Shown here one piece after another: positions 8,426-15,771 of a stretch of DNA of 64,000 nt. The stretch covers positions 62,001-126,000 of the forward strand of contig NZ_DGLD01000019.1 of the NCBI RefSeq assembly GCF_002387245.1, in the 5' to 3' direction. The notes under the pieces were generated by a model. It ran no database searches. It saw only the letters and a program-made list of their open reading frames with translations, and was not told the DNA's origin. This stretch comes from Brevundimonas sp. UBA4553 (GTDB lineage: Bacteria; Pseudomonadota; Alphaproteobacteria; Caulobacterales; Caulobacteraceae). Position numbers and translations under genes: made by a program. Every line of letters begins with the position of its first letter. Position 1 is the first letter of the stretch.

Positions 8426-8727
8426 CGTTTGCGGCCCAGGCTGCTGAGCAGCACCGCCGCCCCGGCAAGGATGCCGGTGGTCAGCAGGGGTTTGCGGCGA
8501 GCGAAATCCAGACCCTTGCGGGCGGGATCGCGCAGGTCGGCGGGCGCCTTGTCGACGATACCGTCCAGGCCGTCGATGACGCGGCCATAGGCGTCCAGCG
8601 CCTTGCCCTTGACCTCGTTCAGCTTGCCTTCGACCTGCAGCTTGCTGTCGCCAGTCAGGCGGCCGAGGCCGTTCTGGGCCTTGCCCTGAAGTTCAGTTGC
8701 GGCGCCTTCGATACGTTGATCGGTCAT
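8422..8727 (-). CDS. CsbD-like stress protein with C-terminal membrane anchor
   Basis: A protein of 101 residues. The N-terminus MTDQRIEGAATELQGKAQNG and the repeat KLQVEGKLNEVKGKALDAYG are the CsbD motif found in general-stress proteins of unknown biochemical role. A second half, DPARKGLDFARRKPLLTT, leads to a short hydrophobic segment GILAGAAVLLSSL and a basic tail, as in ElaB/YqjD-type membrane-anchored relatives. The start at 8727 follows AGGGATC. It is divergent from the TPR gene, and its stop touches the interrupted gene upstream. Confidence 0.8.
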   Translation of the reverse strand: MTDQRIEGAATELQGKAQNGLGRLTGDSKLQVEGKLNEVKGKALDAYGRVIDGLDGIVDKAPADLRDPARKGLDFARRKPLLTTGILAGAAVLLSSLGRKR

Positions 8728-8858
8728 GGTGATCCCTGATGTGAGGAGGAGACTCACCTCCCAAGCGCGTCGATCTGGCGAGAGTTCCCATCCGCGCCAA
8801 ACTGTCCTGCACAAGTTCGGACCTCGCGCGGGATCTGCAAAAGCGGGATCCTGGCGAG

Positions 8859-9308
8859 GTGGAGGCGGCCACCCAGACGATGGTCGCGGGTCTGGCGGCG
8901 GCAGGTGATACGGACGCTGCGGTCGCAATCGCCCAGGCCTTCATCGCTTCCAATCCTGAGCATCCGGACATGTTGAACGCGGGGTGCTGGATGTTGGCGC
9001 TGGCGGGCGTCGGCCTGGCCCAGGCAGAAACCTGGTGCGATGCGGGTCTGGCGGCTCAACCCCTGTCGGGCGCCATCGCCGACAGCCGGGGACGTCTGCG
9101 GCTTCAGCAGGGGCGACATGAACAGGCGCTGGCTGATTTCGACTATGCGCTGAGCCGCGAGGCGGTCATGTCGCCGGCGCGTTACGGGCGTGGTCTGGCG
9201 CTCATATCTCTCGGGCGGGAAGCGGAGGGGCGCGACGATCTGGCTCTGGCGCAGGGGCAAAGCCCGAGCGTTGCACGCCTGTTCCGAACCTACGCCGGCG
9301 CGCGGTAG
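8859..9308 (+). CDS. TPR-repeat protein, possibly an N-terminally truncated fragment
   Basis: A protein of 149 residues made of tetratricopeptide-like helix pairs: AVAIAQAFIASNPEHPDMLN, ALAGVGLAQAETWCDAGLAAQP, RGRLRLQQGRHEQALADFDYALS and RYGRGLALISLG. TPRs mediate protein contacts, and no partner is evident. The first usable start is a GTG at 8859, but the frame is open and protein-like back to 8739 with no ATG or GTG in between. This part may thus be the C-terminal piece of a longer protein that has lost its head. Its 3' end overlaps the convergent acetyltransferase gene by 19 bases. Confidence 0.55.
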   Translation: MEAATQTMVAGLAAAGDTDAAVAIAQAFIASNPEHPDMLNAGCWMLALAGVGLAQAETWCDAGLAAQPLSGAIADSRGRLRLQQGRHEQALADFDYALSREAVMSPARYGRGLALISLGREAEGRDDLALAQGQSPSVARLFRTYAGAR

Positions 9309-10438
9309 GGCGAGAGATCGAGGGTCATCGCCTGCATTTCCGCCTCGACCGCCGGTCTTTCGTTATCGAGGTAACGGGCGACCGGATCCCGCAGGGCCGG
9401 GTCGGCGATCCAGTGGGCGGAATAGACGGGTGAAGGCAGGTAGCCGCGCGCGATCTTGTGCTCGCCTTGCGCGCCGGCTTCTACGCGGGACAGGCCGCGC
9501 GCGATGGCGAAGTCGATGGCCTGGTAATAACAGAGCTCGAAATGAAGGAAGGGGACGTCCTCCAGCGCGCCCCACTGGCGGCCATAGAGGGCGTCGCGGC
9601 CGATGAAGTTCAGAGCCCCAGCGATGGGCGTCTCGTCCCGGAAGGCCATGACCAGGGCGATGCGGTCGGCCATGGTCGCGCCGACGCGGGCGAAGAAGTC
9701 GCGCGTCAGATAGGGTCGGCCCCATTTTCGGTCGCCGGTATCCATGTAGAAGGCGAAGAAGGCGTCCCAGTGGGCCTCGGTGATGTCGGCGCCGGTCAGG
9801 ACGCGGATGTCGAGGCCAGCCTGGGCTTCGCGCCGTTCGCGACGGATGGTCTTCCTGCGGTTGGACGACAGGGCGGCCAGGAAGTCGTCGAAGGTCTGAT
9901 AGCCCTCGTTGCGCCAGATGAACTGGATGTCGCGGCGAGGCAGCAGGCCCGCCTCGGTCATGGCGCGCCATTCCGGCTCGGTCGGGAAGTTGACATGCAG
10001 GGAGGAGACGCCGAGGCGCTCGACCAGGGTCAGGGCCCCTTGCAGCAGGGCCTCGCGTACGGTCGCGGCGTCGGCGCCCGGCGCGTTCAGAAAGCGCGGT
10101 CCGGTCGCGGGCGTGAACGGCACGGCGCCGAGAAGCTTGGGGTAGTAGCGGCCGCCGGCGCGCTGCCAGGCGTCGGCCCAGCTGTGGTCGAAGACGTATT
10201 CGCCCTGGCTGTTCCCCTTGAGATAGAGAGGCATGACGCCGATCACGGCGCCGTCTTCGTCATGCAGGGACAAGTGGCGCGCCGCCCAGCCCTGGGACGG
10301 GACGGCGCTGCCGGACGCCTCACAGGCGTGCAGGAAGTCGTAGGAGACGAAGGGATCGCCGGTCGGGGCGGCGCAGGCGTTCCACGCATCACGACCTATT
10401 GCGGCGATCCCGTCGTTAACCTGAAGCGTGAAGCTCAC
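9290..10438 (-). CDS. FemAB/GNAT-type acyltransferase (COG3146-like)
   Basis: A protein of 382 residues with two GNAT-like halves as in the COG3146 family. WNACAAPTGDPFVSYDFLHACEASG is the family N-terminus, SSNRRKTIRRERREAQ a basic helix in the middle, and HFELCYYQAIDFAIARGLSRVEAGAQGEHKIARGY the conserved C-terminal block. Related FemAB proteins add amino acids to peptidoglycan; the substrate of this family is not established. The GTG start at 10438 overlaps the ridA stop codon (GTGA), so the two genes are translationally coupled. Confidence 0.8.
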   Translation of the reverse strand: MSFTLQVNDGIAAIGRDAWNACAAPTGDPFVSYDFLHACEASGSAVPSQGWAARHLSLHDEDGAVIGVMPLYLKGNSQGEYVFDHSWADAWQRAGGRYYPKLLGAVPFTPATGPRFLNAPGADAATVREALLQGALTLVERLGVSSLHVNFPTEPEWRAMTEAGLLPRRDIQFIWRNEGYQTFDDFLAALSSNRRKTIRRERREAQAGLDIRVLTGADITEAHWDAFFAFYMDTGDRKWGRPYLTRDFFARVGATMADRIALVMAFRDETPIAGALNFIGRDALYGRQWGALEDVPFLHFELCYYQAIDFAIARGLSRVEAGAQGEHKIARGYLPSPVYSAHWIADPALRDPVARYLDNERPAVEAEMQAMTLDLSPYRAPA

Positions 10439-10893
10439 TTCACCTCGATGATGGCGTCGATTTCCACGGCGAAGCCGAGCGGGAGCTTGTAGACGCCGAC
10501 GGCCGAACGGGCGTGCTTGCCTGCGTCGCCGAAGACCTGGACCATCAGGTCCGAGCAGCCGTTGATGACGGCGGGGATAGCGACGAAGTCCGGGCCGGCC
10601 TGGACGAAGGCGCCCAGCTTGACGATGCGGACGACGCGATCCAGGTCGCCGTCGACGGCGGCGTTGATCTGGGCCAGCAGGTTGATGCCGCACAGGCGGG
10701 CGGCCTCGGCGGCCTGCTCCGGGGTCACGTCCACGCCCACGGTGCCCTTGATGCCGCCATTGGCGTCGTTCGACAACTGGCCCGAGATCAGGACCTGGTT
10801 GCCGGACTGGACGTAGGAAACGTAGCTGGCGACGGGCTTGGCCGGCTCGGGCAGGGTGATGCCGAGTTCGGCGATGCGGGCGTGGATGCTCAT
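10435..10893 (-). CDS. RidA-family (YjgF/UK114) protein
   Basis: A protein of 152 residues of the trimeric RidA superfamily, with landmarks SYVQSGNQVLISGQLSND, TPEQAAEAARLCGINLLAQINAA and the C-terminal PLGFAVEIDAIIEV. Canonical RidA deaminates reactive enamine/imine intermediates from PLP enzymes. The catalytic arginine normally near residue 105 (in a GSPARTT-type context) appears here as KHARSAVGVYKLPLG, the pattern of the longer RidA subgroup whose activity is less certain. It is the first gene of a two-gene unit with the acyltransferase. Confidence 0.85.
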   Translation of the reverse strand: MSIHARIAELGITLPEPAKPVASYVSYVQSGNQVLISGQLSNDANGGIKGTVGVDVTPEQAAEAARLCGINLLAQINAAVDGDLDRVVRIVKLGAFVQAGPDFVAIPAVINGCSDLMVQVFGDAGKHARSAVGVYKLPLGFAVEIDAIIEVK

Positions 10894-10948
10894 GTCGGAG
10901 ACTCCGTTGAGGGGTTCGAGCGGGGTTTAGCGCGCCGGACGGGCGGCG

Positions 10949-12211
10949 TCATCCAGGCTTCTTGAGCGCGCGGCCCGCGACCACGGCGGCGGCCCCGAAT
11001 TTGGCCCTCAGGGCGTCGATGGCGGTCTCGGTCTTCAGGGCGCGAGTCTCGGCGGTGGCGAACAGGCCCGCAGGCGCGGCGCTGGCTTCGGCGATCTCGG
11101 CCAGGCCTATGCCGATCAGGCGATAGGGCTCGCCCAGTTCAGGTTTCAGCAGGTCACGTCCGGCGGAAAACAGCACTCGCGCCGTCTGCACCGGTTCGGC
11201 TAGGGTGATGCGGCGGGTGACGATCCTGAAGTCGGCCTTGCGCAGCTTCAGCACCACTACACGGCTGGCCACGCCGTCGCGCCGCGCCTTGGACGCCAGT
11301 TTCTCGCACAGGGGCCACAGCTCGGCCTCCAGATCTTCGGCGGAGGTCAGGTCGTCGTTGAAGGTGGTCTCGGCGCTCATGCCGCGCCGGTCGTGGTCCG
11401 GCCTGACGGGACGCGCGTCGCGGGCGTGGCTGAGATCGTAGAGGCGCAGGCCTGTCTCGCCGTATCTCCGGATCAGGTCCTTGACGTCGGCGGCGGCCAG
11501 ATCTCCGACGGTGGCGAAGCCGTCGGAGCGCAGGGTGCGGCCGAACACCGGCCCCACGCCGGGCAGGATGTTGACCGGCCGCGAGGCGAGCAGGTCTTTC
11601 GCCTCAGCGGCGCCAATGACGGAAAAGCCGCGCGGCTTGTCCAGTTCCGAGGCGATCTTGGCCAGGAAGCGGTTGGGGGCCAGGCCGATGGAGACGGTCA
11701 GGCCTGTCTCGTCTTCGATCCACTTCTGTAGTCGGATGAGCTGAAAGGCGGGCGGGCCGCCATTCAGCCGCTCGGTGCCCGCCAGGTCGATCCAGGCTTC
11801 GTCCAGCGACAGCGTCTGAACCAGGGGCGTCAGCCTGCCGACCGCGCCGAAGATGCGCTCGCTCTCGGCCACGTATTTGCGGAAGTCCGGCTTGATGACG
11901 ACCGCGTCGGGACAGGCCTTCAGCGCCTTGTACATGGGCATGGCCGAGCCGACGCCGTGCAGGCGCGCGACGTAGCATGCGGTCGAAACCACGCCGCGCT
12001 TTCCGCCGCCGACGATGACCGGCTTGTCGCGCAGTTCCGGTCGGTCGCGCTTTTCGACGGAGGCGTAGAAGGCGTCGCAATCCAGGTGGGCGATGGTCAG
12101 GTCGCCCAGCTCATCGTGGCTGACCACCCGGCGCGAGGCGCACGAAAGGCACCGGTCGACCTGGTGGTCGCCAGTCCACAGACAGTCCCGACAGACGGCC
12201 TTCACGGGCAA
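10949..12211 (-). CDS. dinB: DNA polymerase IV with N-terminal zinc-ribbon-like extension
   Basis: A Y-family translesion polymerase of 420 residues. The catalytic carboxylates are Asp44 (AHLDCDAFYASVE) and Asp137-Glu138 (SLDEAW). The helix-hairpin-helix region is GVGPVFGRTL and the little-finger domain follows. The first 40 residues add a Cys7-x2-Cys10 and Cys21-x2-Cys24 pair that could bind zinc; this is extra compared with enterobacterial DinB. The enzyme extends mismatched or damaged primer ends, usually under SOS control, but I see no clear LexA box in the 120 bases shared with divK. Confidence 0.95.
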   Translation of the reverse strand: MPVKAVCRDCLWTGDHQVDRCLSCASRRVVSHDELGDLTIAHLDCDAFYASVEKRDRPELRDKPVIVGGGKRGVVSTACYVARLHGVGSAMPMYKALKACPDAVVIKPDFRKYVAESERIFGAVGRLTPLVQTLSLDEAWIDLAGTERLNGGPPAFQLIRLQKWIEDETGLTVSIGLAPNRFLAKIASELDKPRGFSVIGAAEAKDLLASRPVNILPGVGPVFGRTLRSDGFATVGDLAAADVKDLIRRYGETGLRLYDLSHARDARPVRPDHDRRGMSAETTFNDDLTSAEDLEAELWPLCEKLASKARRDGVASRVVVLKLRKADFRIVTRRITLAEPVQTARVLFSAGRDLLKPELGEPYRLIGIGLAEIAEASAAPAGLFATAETRALKTETAIDALRAKFGAAAVVAGRALKKPG

Positions 12212-12331
12212 GTGGAACTCCGGTTGTTCAGCTTCACCTCAACTTAAGACTGCGTGCGTCACAGTGCATCCGAAGAAGGCGAAAAGCCCTGCGCACCAGC
12301 GCGATTTTATGGCGAAACGGCCGGGTGGCGG

Positions 12332-12697
12332 ATGTCCAAGAAAGTCCTCATCGTCGAGGATAACGAGCTGAACATGAAGCTTTTTCATGATCTGCTCGAT
12401 TCCCAGGGCTACGAGACCCTGCAGACCCGCGAAGGGCTGCAGGCGTTGGCGATCGCACGCCAGCATCGCCCCGACCTGATCCTGATGGACATCCAACTGC
12501 CCGAGATTTCCGGCCTGGAAGTCACCAAGTGGCTCAAGGACGACGAAGAGCTGAACCATATTCCGGTCATCGCCGTTACAGCCTTTGCCATGAAGGGCGA
12601 CGAGGAGCGGATCAGGCAGGGTGGTTGCGAAGCCTATATTTCCAAGCCCATTTCGGTGGTGTCGTTCCTCGAGACGATCCGCAAGCATCTGGGGTAG
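12332..12697 (+). CDS. divK: Single-domain response regulator DivK
   Basis: A stand-alone receiver of 121 residues. Phosphoacceptor Asp53 lies in LILMDIQLPEISGLE, the acidic pair in VEDN, the Thr/Lys switch residues in VTAFAMKGD and SKPIS. DivK is the essential diffusible receiver that is phosphorylated by DivJ and dephosphorylated by PleC and, through DivL and CckA, controls CtrA activity and polarity in Caulobacter. The identification rests on sequence and on the adjacent pleD, six bases downstream, as in the known divK-pleD operon. The ATG at 12332 gives the standard N-terminus MSKKVLIVEDN. Confidence 0.95.
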   Translation: MSKKVLIVEDNELNMKLFHDLLDSQGYETLQTREGLQALAIARQHRPDLILMDIQLPEISGLEVTKWLKDDEELNHIPVIAVTAFAMKGDEERIRQGGCEAYISKPISVVSFLETIRKHLG

Positions 12698-12703
12698 GGC
12701 GTC

Positions 12704-14068
12704 ATGAGCGCTCGCATTTTGGTGGTGGACGACGTCGAGACCAATGTCCGACTGCTCGAAGCCAAGCTGACGATAGAATACTACGACGCCCTGACCTGCG
12801 GCGACGGGCTGACGGCCATTGCTCTGGCGACGTCGGAGCAGCCCGATCTGATCCTGCTCGACGTCATGATGCCGGGGATGGATGGGTTCGAGACCTGTCG
12901 CCGGCTGAAGGACGATCCGAAGACACGGCATATCCCTGTGGTTCTGGTGACGGCTCTGGACGGGCGGCACGACCGCATCCGCGGCCTTGAAGCCGGCGCC
13001 GACGACTTTCTGACCAAGCCGCTGGACGACGTGATCCTGATGGCGCGGGTCAAGAGCCTGACGCGGCTGAAGATGGTCATGGACGAGCTGCGCGAGCGTG
13101 AGGAAAGCGGGCGTCGCGTCGGCGTGGACACCGCAGGCGTGGCTCGGTTGAAGGGCTCCGGCGGGCGGGTCCTGGTGGTGGACGACAACGCCCTGCAAGC
13201 CGCCAAGGTGGCGCAGGAGCTGGCGATCGAGCATCGCCCCGTCGTCGAGGCTGATCCGGTTGCTGCGCTTGAAGCGGCGCGGGGTCCGGTTGACCTGATG
13301 ATCGTCAATGTCACGGCCGAGGGGTTTGACGGGCTGAGATTGATCGCGCAGGCGCGTTCCAAGGAGCCGACACGACGCTTGCCGATCCTCGCCCTGGTCG
13401 ACGCCCAGGACCGGAGCCGTCTGCTCAAGGCCCTGGACCTCGGCGCCAGCGATATTCTGACCCGGCCGGTGGATCCCGAAGAACTTTCCGCGCGCGTTCG
13501 GACCCAGGTGCGCCGCAAACGTTACGGCGACTTCCTGCGCGAGAAGCTGGATCACAGCCTGGAGATGGCGGTGACCGACGCCCTGACCGGCCTGCACAAT
13601 CGGCGCTATATGTCGAATCAGCTCCAGGCCCTGGTCGCGCGGACCAATCGCGGCGGGGAGCCCGTGGCGGTGCTGGTGCTGGACATCGATCACTTCAAGG
13701 CGGTCAACGACGGCTTCGGTCACGACGCCGGAGACGAGGTGCTGCGCGAGTTTTCCGTGCGGCTGGCGACGAACGTGCGCGCTGTGGACCTGCCCTGCCG
13801 ATTCGGCGGCGAGGAGTTTGTTGTGGTCATGCCAGGCACGACGCTGGAGGACGCCCATCGCATCGCCGAGCGGATCAGGCGCGACGTTGGCGCCGCTCCT
13901 TTCCGCGTCATGGACGGCAAGGCGCACCTGAACATCACCGTCTCGGTCGGGGTGGCGGCGACCCTGGAGAACGACGACACGCCCGAGGCCCTGCTGAAAC
14001 GGGCGGACGAGGGCGTCTACGAGGCCAAGGCGTCTGGCCGGAACAAGGTCGTGGCCCGCGCTGCCTAG
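12704..14068 (+). CDS. pleD: Response regulator diguanylate cyclase PleD
   Basis: A protein of 454 residues with REC1 (phosphoacceptor Asp53 in LLDVMMPGMDG), a second receiver-like adaptor domain starting near residue 150, and a GGDEF domain. The adaptor has Asn where Asp would be (DLMIVNV), consistent with its known non-phosphorylated role in dimerisation. The active site GGEEF is at 368-372, and the product-inhibition I-site RAVD at 359-362, the same numbers as in Caulobacter PleD. It makes c-di-GMP at the developing stalked pole during the swarmer-to-stalked transition. Confidence 0.96.
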   Translation: MSARILVVDDVETNVRLLEAKLTIEYYDALTCGDGLTAIALATSEQPDLILLDVMMPGMDGFETCRRLKDDPKTRHIPVVLVTALDGRHDRIRGLEAGADDFLTKPLDDVILMARVKSLTRLKMVMDELREREESGRRVGVDTAGVARLKGSGGRVLVVDDNALQAAKVAQELAIEHRPVVEADPVAALEAARGPVDLMIVNVTAEGFDGLRLIAQARSKEPTRRLPILALVDAQDRSRLLKALDLGASDILTRPVDPEELSARVRTQVRRKRYGDFLREKLDHSLEMAVTDALTGLHNRRYMSNQLQALVARTNRGGEPVAVLVLDIDHFKAVNDGFGHDAGDEVLREFSVRLATNVRAVDLPCRFGGEEFVVVMPGTTLEDAHRIAERIRRDVGAAPFRVMDGKAHLNITVSVGVAATLENDDTPEALLKRADEGVYEAKASGRNKVVARAA

Positions 14069-14097
14069 ATCGCCTTCCTGTTGAAGTCACAACGAAA

Positions 14098-14123
14098 AAC
14101 GCCCGGCTGAAAAGCCGGGCGTT
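14098..14123. terminator. Bidirectional terminator between pleD and rpmG
   Basis: An 11-bp stem AACGCCCGGCT / AGCCGGGCGTT with a GAAA tetraloop is flanked by A-runs on the left and T-runs on the right. It can end transcription from both convergent genes. Confidence 0.88.
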
Positions 14124-14169
14124 TCGAATTCTGCAGTCAAGCGAGCCGTAGGCCCGGGGCGATCGCCCC

Positions 14170-14337
14170 TTACTTGATCTTGCCTTCCTTGAACTCGACG
14201 TGCTTGCGCACGACCGGATCGTACTTCTTGACGACCATCTTTTCGGTCATCGTACGAGCGTTCTTCTTGGTCACGTAGAAGAAGCCGGTGTCAGCGGTGG
14301 AGTTCAGGCGGATCTTGATGGAAGCCGGTTTGGCCAT
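14170..14337 (-). CDS. rpmG: 50S ribosomal protein L33
   Basis: A protein of 55 residues starting MAKPASIKIRLNSTADTGFF and containing YVTKKNARTM and KYDPVVRKHVEFKEGKIK, a complete L33 of normal length. It is a small basic protein of the large ribosomal subunit near the E site. It lacks the two Cys pairs of zinc-binding L33 forms, so it is the zinc-independent type. The gene is convergent with pleD and shares its terminator. Confidence 0.95.
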   Translation of the reverse strand: MAKPASIKIRLNSTADTGFFYVTKKNARTMTEKMVVKKYDPVVRKHVEFKEGKIK

Positions 14338-14463
14338 CGGAATTACCTTTGCGACGGCGAAAGCCGCATGAAACGAGAGGCGCGGAACATACTCAGGCGG
14401 AGATCAAAGTCAACGCCCGCGATGTCGCGTTGAGGAAAGGCTCCTAACGGCTAGGGTGATCAA

Positions 14464-15030
14464 ATGAAAGCCCTGACCTCGATCGCCCTTGCGGCCGCCG
14501 CCCTGACCCTGTCGTCCTTGCCTGCCTCGGCGCGGGCGGACACGGCCCAGGACGCCTTCTTCCACAACCTGAGCGCCCTGTGCGGCAAGCGGTTCGAGGG
14601 CAAGGTCGTCACGACCGACGCCGCCGATTCCGACTTCGCCAGCCAGAGATTGCTGATGCACGTGCGCGACTGCTCGGCCGAAGAGATCAGGATTCCCTTC
14701 TGGGTCGGCGCCGACCGGTCGCGCACCTGGGTGGTGACACGCACGGCGACCGGTCTGCGGTTGAAGCATGACCACCGTCATGACGACGGCACGACCGACG
14801 TGCTGCACTGGTACGGCGGCGACACGGCGGGCGCGGGCTCGGCCGAGCGGCAGGAATTTCCGGTGGACCAGGAATCGATCGACCTGTTCAACGCCAACAA
14901 CGCGTCGGTTTCGACCACCAACGTCTGGGCGATGGAAGTCCACCCGCGGCGGATGTTCGCTTATGAGTTGCGCCGTCCGAACCGCCACTTCCGCGTCGAG
15001 TTCGACCTGACCAGACCGGTTGCTCAGTAA
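14464..15030 (+). CDS. Periplasmic protein of unknown function
   Basis: A protein of 188 residues with a clear signal peptide (MKALTSIALAAAALTL, cleavage after ARA near residue 25). The mature part begins DTAQDAFFHNLSALCGKRFEGKVVT and has two cysteines, in LCGKRF and VRDCSAEEI, that could form a disulfide. A His/Asp-rich stretch LKHDHRHDDGTTDVLHWYGGD could bind metal, but this is speculation. It ends with FRVEFDLTRPV, which looks like a final beta strand. I do not recognise a characterised family. It stands alone between rpmG and a convergent NUDIX gene. Confidence 0.7.
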   Translation: MKALTSIALAAAALTLSSLPASARADTAQDAFFHNLSALCGKRFEGKVVTTDAADSDFASQRLLMHVRDCSAEEIRIPFWVGADRSRTWVVTRTATGLRLKHDHRHDDGTTDVLHWYGGDTAGAGSAERQEFPVDQESIDLFNANNASVSTTNVWAMEVHPRRMFAYELRRPNRHFRVEFDLTRPVAQ

Positions 15031-15048
15031 GGCGACGCCGGAGAACTG

Positions 15049-15771
15049 TCAGTCCTGATGATCGACGACGTGACGGCCGCGCACCATGCGCACGAAGGGC
15101 AGGGGGCGGTCGGGATAGGTCAGGCGCTCGGCCACCTCGCCCAGAACGAAGCGGGTGATGGCGGGCAGGTCCAGGCCCTGCGCCTGGTCCAGCGGCAGCC
15201 AGGCGATCTCGTCCAGCTCGCCAGAGCCTTCGATGCGATCGGGATCGCGCAGGGCCTCGACCGGAGCCATGAAGAAGCGGGCGTCGAAGCGACGCGTGCG
15301 CCCCGGCGGGGTGATGGCGCGGGCCACGTAGGACAGGACCGACAGGTCGGGCAGGGCGCCCGCCTGGCGATACTCGCGCCAAGGCCCGGCGACGGAGACT
15401 GACGGGGCGGGGCGTCCCAGAATCAGCCCGGTTTCCTCGAAGGTCTCGCGCACGGCGGTCAGGGCCAGGGCGCGGGCGCGGCGGGCGGGGGTCTCGGCCT
15501 CCAGCCGTCGAGCCACATCGGGCGACAGCGCGCCTGTCGAGGCGGCCGTGAAGTCGGAACGGTCGATGCGACCGCCGGGGAAGACCCACTTCGACGCCAT
15601 GAAAACGTGGCCGGGCGCGCGCCGGCCCATCAGCACTTCGGGGGGCGATCCAGGCCGGTCGCCGCCGCGCGTCAGGATCAGGGTCGCGGCGTCCTTGGGT
15701 CTCTGGGCGCCGCCCGTGCGCGGGGCGTCCGCCAGATCCTGAGCGGCGTCGAAGGGGGCGGCGGGTTTCAC
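15049..15771 (-). CDS. NUDIX hydrolase downstream of rnr
   Basis: A protein of 240 residues with a NUDIX box ending AVRETFEETGLILG near residue 120, where the paired glutamates bind the metal. The N-terminal VLMGRRAPGHVFMASKWVFPGGRID is typical of the RNase R-associated, CoA-pyrophosphatase-like subgroup. The substrate (nucleoside diphosphate linked to a small moiety) is not evident. The GTG start at 15771 overlaps the rnr stop by four bases (GTGA), so it is co-translated with RNase R. Confidence 0.85.
   Translation of the reverse strand: MKPAAPFDAAQDLADAPRTGGAQRPKDAATLILTRGGDRPGSPPEVLMGRRAPGHVFMASKWVFPGGRIDRSDFTAASTGALSPDVARRLEAETPARRARALALTAVRETFEETGLILGRPAPSVSVAGPWREYRQAGALPDLSVLSYVARAITPPGRTRRFDARFFMAPVEALRDPDRIEGSGELDEIAWLPLDQAQGLDLPAITRFVLGEVAERLTYPDRPLPFVRMVRGRHVVDHQD

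Noticed and set aside
12239..13927. 562-codon open frame antisense to divK and pleD
   Set aside because: Shadow frame produced by third-position GC bias; composition rich in Arg, His and Gln with no recognisable domain.
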